From: Sphaerochaetaceae bacterium
GTDB taxonomy: Bacteria > Spirochaetota > Spirochaetia > Sphaerochaetales > Sphaerochaetaceae
Assembly (NCBI GenBank): GCA_028532765.1
Contig: JAQQAR010000041.1
Coordinates: 1-47,050, forward strand
Direction of reading: 5' to 3'
DNA length: 47,050 nucleotides
A model generated the notes under the pieces. It was not told the DNA's origin, ran no database searches, and worked only from the letters and a program-made list of their open reading frames with translations. Of this stretch, positions 31,941 through 38,602 are shown piece after piece. The position numbers were made by a program, and so were the translations under genes. How positions within the stretch are numbered: the first letter of the stretch is position 1; the number at the start of each line of letters is the position of its first letter.

Positions 31941-31969
31941 ACTATAATTCATGCCATCGTGAATTTCCA
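31941..31969 (-). promoter_or_regulatory. Candidate promoter of the CBS-ACT/Smr pair
   Basis: On the minus strand: TGGAAA (31969-31964), a 17-bp spacer and TATAGT (31946-31941). It lies in the 57-bp gap after livF. A 6-bp hairpin AATTCA/TGAATT overlaps the spacer. Confidence 0.45.
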
Positions 31970-31973
31970 GTAA

Positions 31974-32732
31974 TTATTCGCCCAGATAGGCTGCCCGTAC
32001 CTTCTCATTCTCCAAAAGTGCGGAGGATGCATCACTCAGAACAATTCTACCATTCTCCATGACATACCCTTCAGAGGAAGCCTTCAGTGCCATACGGGCG
32101 TTCTGTTCGACCAGAAAGACTGTTACCTTGTCCTGCTGGTTGATCAAGGCAATCTTCTCGAAGATGTCTGCAATTACCAGTGGGGCGAGACCGAGTCCAG
32201 GTTCGTCCAGAAGGATCAGGCGTGGCCCACTCATCAGAGCCCTGGCAATGGCCATCATCTGCTGTTCGCCCCCACTAAGGGATCGGGTCTTCTGTCTTCT
32301 TCTTGCTCCAAGAATGGGAAAGAAGTCATACATGGACTCCTTGCGTTCCGCGATCAAGGCATCATCCCGTACAAGAAAGGCCCCCATATCGAGATTCTCT
32401 TCAACAGTCATATCAGCAAAGACACGTCTGCCTTCGGGAACCAAGCTGATTCCCTTTGCTGCAATCAAATCAGTGGTGAGTATCTTCGAGCGCTTGCCTT
32501 GCTTGGATCCAGCACTCTTAGCCCTGCAGATCTCCTCTCCATCAAAGATGATGGAGCCTGAATCCAAAGGCTCCTGCCCTACGATGGACTTAAGCAAGGT
32601 ACTCTTGCCACTTCCATTCGCTCCGATAAGGCAGACGATATCACCTTCATTGACATGCATACTGACCTGTTTCAGTGCCTTGATGTTCCCATAGGAAACA
32701 GAAATGTCATCTATCGTGAGCAGCTCTTTCAT
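31974..32732 (-). CDS. livF: Branched-chain amino acid ABC transporter, ATP-binding protein LivF
   Basis: 252 residues. Walker A GANGSGKST, the signature LSGGEQQM, Walker B RLILLDEP and the following GLGLAPL, with EENLDMGAFL typical of LivF. It powers import by the LivHM permease. Slightly longer than E. coli LivF (237), with an insertion around residues 72-85 (GSKQGKRSKILTTDL). The ATG overlaps the livG stop (ATGA, 32729-32732). It is the last gene of livKHMGF. Confidence 0.94.
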   Translation of the reverse strand: MKELLTIDDISVSYGNIKALKQVSMHVNEGDIVCLIGANGSGKSTLLKSIVGQEPLDSGSIIFDGEEICRAKSAGSKQGKRSKILTTDLIAAKGISLVPEGRRVFADMTVEENLDMGAFLVRDDALIAERKESMYDFFPILGARRRQKTRSLSGGEQQMMAIARALMSGPRLILLDEPGLGLAPLVIADIFEKIALINQQDKVTVFLVEQNARMALKASSEGYVMENGRIVLSDASSALLENEKVRAAYLGE

Positions 32733-33508
32733 TCTTCATCCTTACCGAGATAGGCCTCGATGACACTCGGGTTTTTCTTGATCTCATGGGGAGTCCCCTG
32801 GGCAAGTTTCTGCCAATAGTTGAGGACAGTAATGGTATCACAGATGTTCATCACCAGTTTCATGTCATGCTCGATCAGAACAACCGTAATTCCCAAGTCC
32901 CTGATCTTTCTGATGGTGGACATCAGATGGTCAGTCTCCTGTGGGTTCATGCCGGCTGCTGGTTCATCCAGGAAAAGCAGCTTTGGGTCGGTAGCAAGCG
33001 CACGAGCAATCTCAAGTTCACGTTGCTTTCCATAGGGAAGATTCTTTGCAAGCTCATTCTTGGAAGCGCCCATATCGAAAAAATCGAGCCAGTCCAATGC
33101 TTTTTCATAGATCTCTTCTTCCTCTTCCCTTAACTTCACATAGCTCTTGACAGCGTTGAGAAAACGTCCCTTGGTTTCACTATTCCCTGTCTTGAAATGT
33201 CTACCGATCATGACATTCTCAACGACGGTGAGTTCCTTGAAGAGGCGGATATTCTGGAAGGTACGTGCGATACCCATCCTACAGATCTTATGAGCCGGAT
33301 AGCCGGTGATCTCCTTATTGTTGAACCAAACCTTTCCAGAGGAAGGAATATCAAGACCGGTCATATTGTTGAACAGGGTGGTCTTGCCAGCCCCATTGGG
33401 TCCGATAAGACCGGTGATCAGTCCACTTTCCACCTCAAAATCAACTTTATTGACGGCAACAACGCCTCCGTAAGCTCTGGTAAGAGCCTCTGTTTCCAAC
33501 AGAATCAT
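32729..33508 (-). CDS. livG: Branched-chain amino acid ABC transporter, ATP-binding protein LivG
   Basis: 259 residues. Walker A GPNGAGKTT, ARTFQNIRLFKELTVVENVMIG (LivG-specific), LPYGKQRELEIARALATDPKLLFLDEPAAGMNPQE (signature and Walker B) and IEHDMKLVM. The signature has the LPYG form common in LivG. It is the second ATPase of the transporter. It overlaps livM by 4 bp (33505-33508) and livF by 4 bp. Confidence 0.95.
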   Translation of the reverse strand: MILLETEALTRAYGGVVAVNKVDFEVESGLITGLIGPNGAGKTTLFNNMTGLDIPSSGKVWFNNKEITGYPAHKICRMGIARTFQNIRLFKELTVVENVMIGRHFKTGNSETKGRFLNAVKSYVKLREEEEEIYEKALDWLDFFDMGASKNELAKNLPYGKQRELEIARALATDPKLLFLDEPAAGMNPQETDHLMSTIRKIRDLGITVVLIEHDMKLVMNICDTITVLNYWQKLAQGTPHEIKKNPSVIEAYLGKDEE

Positions 33509-34422
33509 TGTTCACCTCCTGTGGTGGATGCAGCACGCTTGCGATACCGGGTTGCCTCTCTTCCAAGAATCCCCTGTGGTCTCCAGATCATCATAACAAC
33601 CAGTATCAAACCAAACAGGATCTGCTTGAACTGGGGAGGGATGACACTGGACAGTCCGGTGAGCTGAGGAAAATAGCTGATGAACTGGATGATGAAAGCA
33701 CCCAGGATCGAGGCCTTGAAATTGCCCATACCCCCAAGAACCACCATACAAAGCACCATAACCGAAACCATGAAGGTATAGGTTCCGGGGGTGACTGAGA
33801 GAGTAAACGCTGCCTGCAAGGAACCTGCAATACCTGCTACCGAAGCACCAAGAATAAATGCATAGACCTTGTACTTTGTGATGTTGATACCCATGGATTG
33901 GGCGGCAATCTCATCTTCCCTGACTGCAGCCAGGGCACGACCCATTCTCGAGCGAGCCAAACGCTGGAAGAGAATGTAGGCAATAATTACGAATACAATC
34001 ACCATCACCAGGAAGGCATACTTCTTGTAAGGATTGATGGTGAAACCCAAGATGGCAGGCATGGGGATTCTCTGGATACCCATCGGACCGTTTGTCAGTG
34101 AGTCCCAGTTGTTCAATACGTTGCGTACAATTTCACCAAACCCCAGGGTAGCGATAGCCAGATAGTCACCCTTGAGTCTGAGAGTCGGTAGTCCGATCAA
34201 CAAACCAAAGAGGGCACTTACCACGAATGCTACAGGAAGCGTGGCCCAGAATGACCAGCCAAATTGTGTGGTAAGAATTGCCGTTGCATAGGATCCTATG
34301 GCAAAGAACCCTGCCTGGGTAAGACTGAGCATACCACCGTAACCGGTGATGACGTTCTGTCCGATTGCCATAAGGGCATAGATACCTGAGTAAATCAATA
34401 TCAGTAGAAAAAAGTTAAGCAT
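33505..34422 (-). CDS. livM: Branched-chain amino acid ABC transporter, permease LivM
   Basis: 305 residues with about 8-9 membrane segments. GYGGMLSLTQAGFFAIGSYATAIL (near residue 30), LRLKGDYLAIATLGFGEIVRNVL and the cytoplasmic loop RSRMGRALAAVREDEIAAQSMGI (the EAA-like motif that contacts the ATPase) are LivM signatures. It forms the channel with LivH. One base separates its start from the livH stop, and it overlaps livG by 4 bp. Confidence 0.94.
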   Translation of the reverse strand: MLNFFLLILIYSGIYALMAIGQNVITGYGGMLSLTQAGFFAIGSYATAILTTQFGWSFWATLPVAFVVSALFGLLIGLPTLRLKGDYLAIATLGFGEIVRNVLNNWDSLTNGPMGIQRIPMPAILGFTINPYKKYAFLVMVIVFVIIAYILFQRLARSRMGRALAAVREDEIAAQSMGINITKYKVYAFILGASVAGIAGSLQAAFTLSVTPGTYTFMVSVMVLCMVVLGGMGNFKASILGAFIIQFISYFPQLTGLSSVIPPQFKQILFGLILVVMMIWRPQGILGREATRYRKRAASTTGGEQ

Positions 34423-34423
34423 A

Positions 34424-35341
34424 TTACACCTTCTCCTTTTCGACCTTGCCGAACAGTCCTTCCGGCTTGATCAAGAGAATGAGAATCAATACACCAAAGG
34501 CAATGGTATCCTTCAGACCGGTAGGAATACCAAAGATGGCAACACCAAAAGTTTCCAATACTCCGAGCAAGATTCCTCCGAACATGGCTCCGCTGATATT
34601 CCCGATTCCGCCAACAACAGCAGCAACAAAGGCTTTAAGCCCTGTCATGGTGCCCATCGTAGCGTAAACCTTGAAGTCCAAGGCTATCAAGATACCACCG
34701 ACTGCGGCCAATGCGCTTCCGATTGCAAACGTCATACTGATAACCTTGTTAACATTGATTCCCATCAACATAGCTGTTCCCTGATCCAAGCTGGTTGCGC
34801 GCATGGCCTTCCCCATCCTGGTCTTATCAACAAAGAGCTTGAGAATGATCATCATAATCAAGGAGACGCTCAAGATAAGAATCTGGTGAGGCGTGATAAC
34901 GACCTCCCCGATATGAACCGGCGTATTGTCAAAGGGATAGTTGAATTTTCTGGAGTGTGTACCAAAGGCCCACGCCGCACTGTTGGAGAGTATGAATGAA
35001 ACACCAATAGCGCTGAGAAGCGGGGCAAGTCTGGTTGCTCCCCGTAGCGGTTTATACGCAATACGCTCAATGGACATGCCAAGTACGGCGCTGAACCCCA
35101 TACTGATAAGCATGGCAAGGAAGAAGGCTATCAGTGTCCATGTTCCAAGCGGGGCATCCCCTCTCAGTCCATCAAACACAAACAAACCAATATAAGCCCC
35201 AGCCATTAATATGTCACCATGGGCGAAGTTGATAAATTTCAGAATGCCATACACCATGGTGTACCCCAGGGCTATCAGGGCATAGATGCCCCCCAAGGTC
35301 AGGCCATTCATCAAATGTTGAAAGAATTCGGCAATTCCCAC
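34424..35341 (-). CDS. livH: Branched-chain amino acid ABC transporter, permease LivH
   Basis: 305 residues with about 8 membrane segments. LMNGLTLGGIYALIALGYTMVYGILKFINFAHGDILMAGAYIGL is the classic LivH N-terminus, and TRMGKAMRATSLDQGTAMLMGINVNKVI is the ATPase-contact loop. The start is a GTG with GGAGAGA 5 nt upstream. A hairpin with a U tract lies between livK and livH, so the permease and ATPases are probably made at lower levels than the binding protein. Confidence 0.94.
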   Translation of the reverse strand: MGIAEFFQHLMNGLTLGGIYALIALGYTMVYGILKFINFAHGDILMAGAYIGLFVFDGLRGDAPLGTWTLIAFFLAMLISMGFSAVLGMSIERIAYKPLRGATRLAPLLSAIGVSFILSNSAAWAFGTHSRKFNYPFDNTPVHIGEVVITPHQILILSVSLIMMIILKLFVDKTRMGKAMRATSLDQGTAMLMGINVNKVISMTFAIGSALAAVGGILIALDFKVYATMGTMTGLKAFVAAVVGGIGNISGAMFGGILLGVLETFGVAIFGIPTGLKDTIAFGVLILILLIKPEGLFGKVEKEKV

Positions 35342-35385
35342 GATGCTCTCTCCTTCATACGAAAACTAGTAGGTACGATAACATG

Positions 35386-35412
35386 AAAAGACCGGTGTAA
35401 ACAACACCGGTC
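35386..35412 (-). terminator. Partial terminator/attenuator between livK and livH
   Basis: A perfect 9-bp stem GACCGGTGT / ACACCGGTC with a 5-nt loop, followed on the minus strand by TTTT. A weaker hairpin (TTCCCG/CGGGAA) lies just before it. Such elements often set a high ratio of binding protein to permease. Confidence 0.7.
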
Positions 35413-35450
35413 CTCCCATTTCCCGAGTAGACCGGGAAGCAACAGAGACC

Positions 35451-36623
35451 TTAGTCCACCTGGGTAAGGACTCCGTCAACAACGGTATAGGAACCGAGGT
35501 ATTCAGGAGTAGTCCCGTTGACCTTGTAAAGTCCCTGGTATGCAACCAAGTCACCATTCTCTGCAAAGTTGATGGTACCGGAGACACCAGGATAATCCTT
35601 GGTGGCTGCAACCGCATCACGGATGGCAGCACGGTCAAACTTACCAGTAGCCTTGTACACCTTGTCCATTGCCTGAAGCAGGATGTTTGCACCATCGTAG
35701 GCATTGGTAGCAAAACTATCAGGACCAACACCAAACTTGGCTTCATACTGTGCAACGAAATCACTGTATGCAGGACTTTCCTTGACCTTTGCAGGACCAA
35801 CATAGATTACGCCATCGGTGAATTCACCAGCAAGGTCGTAAATCTCAGGGTTGGAGAATCCATCACAGGAGAGGAAAGGAGTACCCATTCCCAACTGACT
35901 GGCCTGCTCGAGAATCTGAGCCATCTCAGCGGTGTAGTTGGGGATGTAGATTGCTTCAGGATTGGCACTGCGAATCTTGGTAAGCTGGGTCTTGAAGTCC
36001 TTGTCGCCGACCTGGAAGGATTCAGCAATGGTTACCTTTCCACCAGCTGCCTCGAATGCAGCAGTCATGCCTTCGTACAAACCCTGGCTGTAGTCATTTT
36101 TTGCATACAGGACAGCAATATTGCGGTAGCCAAGCTCACCATAGAAATAGTTTCCAGCAACCTCACCCTGCAAACCGTCGGATACAACGGTGCGGAATAC
36201 ATAGTCACCAATACTGGTGATATCAGCATGTGTTGCAGAGGGGCTGATCATAACAATGCCTTCACTCTGGACACGTTCACCAACAGCAAAGCTTACACCG
36301 GTGAATACAGGACCAACAAGTCCAGCGATATTATCAACAGAGGAGAGTTTCTCAATTGCGGAAAGGCCCTTCTCAACGTTGCCCTCGGAATCTTCAGTAA
36401 CGAGCACCACAGGTACCTTGCCACCAAATCCACCCTTTGCATTGAACTGTTCAACTGCAAGCATGGTAGAGTTGTTGCTAAGTACGCCATAGTTGGCATA
36501 GTCACCACTCATTGGGCCCATGAAACCGATTTTTGGGCTGGATACTTCTCCGCCACCCTGTGCAAACAAGGGGGAAGCCAGCAAAGCCACCAGAATAAAA
36601 CAGACAAACAGGCTTTTCTTCAT
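35451..36623 (-). CDS. livK: Branched-chain amino acid ABC transporter, substrate-binding protein
   Basis: 390 residues. MKKSLFVCFILVALLASPLFAQGGG is a signal peptide (cleavage likely after LFA). The mature protein has the type I periplasmic fold of LivJ/LivK: KIGFMGPMSGDYANYG, MISPSATHADITSIGDYVFRTVVSDGLQGEVAGNY, AVLYAKNDYSQGLYEGMTAAFEAAGGKV and AYDGANILLQAM. It captures leucine, isoleucine, valine or related amino acids; exact specificity is not readable. GGAGG lies 7 nt before the ATG. It is the first gene of the liv operon. Confidence 0.93.
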   Translation of the reverse strand: MKKSLFVCFILVALLASPLFAQGGGEVSSPKIGFMGPMSGDYANYGVLSNNSTMLAVEQFNAKGGFGGKVPVVLVTEDSEGNVEKGLSAIEKLSSVDNIAGLVGPVFTGVSFAVGERVQSEGIVMISPSATHADITSIGDYVFRTVVSDGLQGEVAGNYFYGELGYRNIAVLYAKNDYSQGLYEGMTAAFEAAGGKVTIAESFQVGDKDFKTQLTKIRSANPEAIYIPNYTAEMAQILEQASQLGMGTPFLSCDGFSNPEIYDLAGEFTDGVIYVGPAKVKESPAYSDFVAQYEAKFGVGPDSFATNAYDGANILLQAMDKVYKATGKFDRAAIRDAVAATKDYPGVSGTINFAENGDLVAYQGLYKVNGTTPEYLGSYTVVDGVLTQVD

Positions 36624-36666
36624 ATTAGTACCTCCATATACTTATCGAACAAGCTGAAACATTTTC

Positions 36667-36715
36667 GTTTCGAAACATTGGTTAAGTTTATACATTAACT
36701 AGTATATTTATGCAA
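36667..36715 (-). promoter_or_regulatory. livK promoter and adjacent palindrome
   Basis: On the minus strand: TTGCAT (36715-36710), a 17-bp spacer and TATAAA (36692-36687). Just downstream of the predicted start lies the perfect 10-bp palindrome GTTTCGAAAC (36667-36676), a possible operator. The region is AT-rich, as expected for a strong promoter. The rest of the gap to mscL (36716-36864) holds only the mscL leader. Confidence 0.55.
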
Positions 36716-36864
36716 TATTCAACCACGACAATTTGTAAATTTTCCTTTTATTACCGTAAATCTCTTCTGAAAGAGAAATATTATCGCAAGCTACAGAGTT
36801 TTAGTAGGGAATTCTCTGATTTCGATTTATACTGGAGGAAGCAGAAAGACTCCAGGAGGTTCAT

Positions 36865-37308
36865 ATGGCAGAGAAAGTGGGTATGATTGCTGAATTCAAA
36901 AAATTCATCACCAGGGGAAATGTAATTGATATGGCCGTCGGTATCATTATTGGTACTGCATTCAAGGAAATCATCAACTCCCTGGTAAAAGAAATCCTGA
37001 TGCCTTTGATCGGGCTCTTCTTGGGTGGAGTAAGTTTCGTTGACCTGAAAATAGTCATTGCTGAGGCCACGGAACAAACCACTGAGGTTGCCATCATGTA
37101 CGGGAACTTCATCCAGAGAATCATCGACTTCCTCATCATCGCATTTGTAGTATTTATGATGGTCAGGACAATCAACAGAATCCGTGAACGAATTGAGGCC
37201 AGGAAGAAAGCTGAGGCTGCAGCAGAAGCAGAGGCAGCACCTCCTGCCCCAACCCCTGCTGATATCGTTTTGCTTACTGAAATCAGGGACCTGTTGAAGA
37301 AGAATTAA
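36865..37308 (+). CDS. mscL: Large-conductance mechanosensitive channel MscL
   Basis: 147 residues, near the usual length. GMIAEFKKFITRGNVIDMAVGIIIGTAFKEIINSLVKEILMPLIGLFLGG is the first transmembrane helix region of MscL. The second helix is FIQRIIDFLIIAFVVFMMVRTINRI. An Ala/Glu/Pro-rich linker (AEAAAEAEAAPPAPTPA) leads to the C-terminal helix LLTEIRDLLKKN. It is an inner-membrane pore that opens under turgor on osmotic downshock. AGGAGG (36854-36859) lies 5 nt before the ATG, and TATACT (36828-36833) is a likely -10 box. Confidence 0.96.
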   Translation: MAEKVGMIAEFKKFITRGNVIDMAVGIIIGTAFKEIINSLVKEILMPLIGLFLGGVSFVDLKIVIAEATEQTTEVAIMYGNFIQRIIDFLIIAFVVFMMVRTINRIRERIEARKKAEAAAEAEAAPPAPTPADIVLLTEIRDLLKKN

Positions 37309-37322
37309 ATTTAACTCGCCCC

Positions 37323-37352
37323 TTGCATCCTCTACCGGATTTGAGGTAGTAT
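37323..37352 (+). promoter_or_regulatory. Promoter of tRNA-Arg
   Basis: TTGCAT (37323-37328), an 18-bp spacer and TAGTAT (37347-37352). A start near 37359 leaves a ~6-nt leader before the mature tRNA 5' end. Confidence 0.5.
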
Positions 37353-37364
37353 CGGCTGTGTGCT

Positions 37365-37438
37365 GCCCTCGTAGCTCAGCTGGATAGAGCACTTCCCTCC
37401 TAAGGAAGGGGTCGTGCGTTCGAATCGCGCCGGGGGCA
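37365..37438 (+). tRNA. tRNA-Arg (anticodon CCT)
   Basis: A full 74-nt cloverleaf can be drawn. The acceptor stem GCCCTCG pairs with CGGGGGC (one U-G). The D arm is GCTC/GAGC, the anticodon stem CTTCC/GGAAG has loop CTCCTAA (anticodon CCT), the variable loop is 5 nt, and the T arm GTGCG/CGCGC (one U-G) has TTCGAAT. The discriminator is A, and the CCA end is not encoded (AGA follows). It reads AGG codons. Confidence 0.95.
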
Positions 37439-37440
37439 AG

Positions 37441-37470
37441 AAAGGCTGTTGGGAATCCCAACAGCCTTTT
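37441..37470. terminator. Bidirectional terminator after tRNA-Arg
   Basis: AAAGGCTGTTGGG (37441-37453) pairs perfectly with CCCAACAGCCTTT (37457-37469), with a 3-nt loop and A/T tracts on both sides. It serves the tRNA and the convergent PIN-protein gene, which ends at 37478. Confidence 0.9.
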
Positions 37471-37477
37471 CTCATCT

Positions 37478-38590
37478 TTATAGAACTAGTACGAGAACGG
37501 ATAGTATTAACAACAGAGCCAGTAATACAATCAGGGAAATGCGGAGAACCTTGCTCCGCTTCATTCGTAGTCGGTTTTCCACGGTATCGCGGGAGCGTTC
37601 ATATTCAAGCCGTGCTTCTTCCGCTTCCAGTCTCTTCTGCCGTTCTTCCTCGGCCTTCAGCTCAGCTTCCCGTTGTTGTTTGTTTACTGCATCCTGTTTT
37701 GCTTCCTGTTCCTTGAGGTCCAGGTAACAACGTCCACAGAGGACCATCCCCTCGCAATCATGCATGTCATCATAGTAGCTTTCATTACATTCAGGACAGA
37801 TGTAGCAGCGTTTGAGTTTGCCTTCCTCAATAAGTTTGCAAACCACCATGCGATGGGTGGTATCTGTCTCTTTGCTCTTTCTTGAGAGGATGCGACGGTA
37901 CCAGGGAAGTTTCTCTTGTTCAGCTTCCTTCTCCTCCAATTCCGTGGAGAGGCGAACAATTCGCTCACTCAAACCGCGGTCCTGGGTAATAAGCAGAAGG
38001 TTTCGTTTGCTGCCAATCTGCGAGAACAATCGTACAAGATGGTCATCAGCGATACCTTGGCTACCGGTATCCCCGATTCGAACCAAGCCTCGTTTTGCAA
38101 GGAACCGAATCAGATCAGGACGAATGGTGGACCGGATTCTCACCTCCCTGTCCTTCTCTGGATTGTCCTTAAGCCCATGCAGCTCCTCAAGGGTTTTCTC
38201 GAGGATGATCAGTTTTTTCTTGCGTCGCTTAAGAATGCTTTCAGCATTCGTGACAAAATGCAAGAACCAGTCCTTCTGGATGATGGGAGCGGTATCAACA
38301 TAAATCTCGTCAAATGAGCGTAATTGCTCATCAAGCTCGGCTATGTATGTCTCATCAGGATTGAGAAATCGGCTCCTGTCGCCAATCTTGCTGGCTATCA
38401 CCTCTCTATACAGGTCCAGTTCCCCTGCAGGGTTCTGTGCCTCCAGGTTGATACCGACACTCCTGAGAATACTCGACACCTTCTCCTTGTTCAGTTTGAA
38501 TTCAGAGGAGAGTATATCCACCGTATTTTCACTGGTGATGGTCTCCACATTTTGCTTTTTAGGAGGAGTCCTCCGTAAAAAATTTGCCAT
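37478..38590 (-). CDS. PIN-domain protein with zinc ribbon, coiled coil and C-terminal membrane anchor
   Basis: 370 residues. Residues ~94-210 look like a PIN nuclease domain, with acidic positions IYVDTAPI (D99), ILEKTLEEL (E131/E135), ADDHLV (D182/D183) and LLITQDRGL (D204). Residues 262-288 hold a zinc ribbon with two CxxC pairs (C265/C268 and C285/C288; C262 and C279 nearby). Residues ~291-340 are an Arg/Glu-rich coiled coil, and ~350-370 form a C-terminal hydrophobic helix with no residues after it, as in tail-anchored proteins. The N-terminal 90 residues are unassigned. It follows topA by 12 bp, with AGGAAA before the ATG, so the two are co-transcribed. RNA is the usual PIN substrate. 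Function is inferred from domains only. Confidence 0.78.
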   Translation of the reverse strand: MANFLRRTPPKKQNVETITSENTVDILSSEFKLNKEKVSSILRSVGINLEAQNPAGELDLYREVIASKIGDRSRFLNPDETYIAELDEQLRSFDEIYVDTAPIIQKDWFLHFVTNAESILKRRKKKLIILEKTLEELHGLKDNPEKDREVRIRSTIRPDLIRFLAKRGLVRIGDTGSQGIADDHLVRLFSQIGSKRNLLLITQDRGLSERIVRLSTELEEKEAEQEKLPWYRRILSRKSKETDTTHRMVVCKLIEEGKLKRCYICPECNESYYDDMHDCEGMVLCGRCYLDLKEQEAKQDAVNKQQREAELKAEEERQKRLEAEEARLEYERSRDTVENRLRMKRSKVLRISLIVLLALLLILSVLVLVL

Positions 38591-38602
38591 TGTTTCCTGT
38601 CA

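Noticed and set aside
37365..37470. Attachment site of an integrated element at the tRNA-Arg gene
   Set aside because: No integrase, no direct repeat of the tRNA 3' end and no change in gene type beside it; the gene is simply followed by a terminator.
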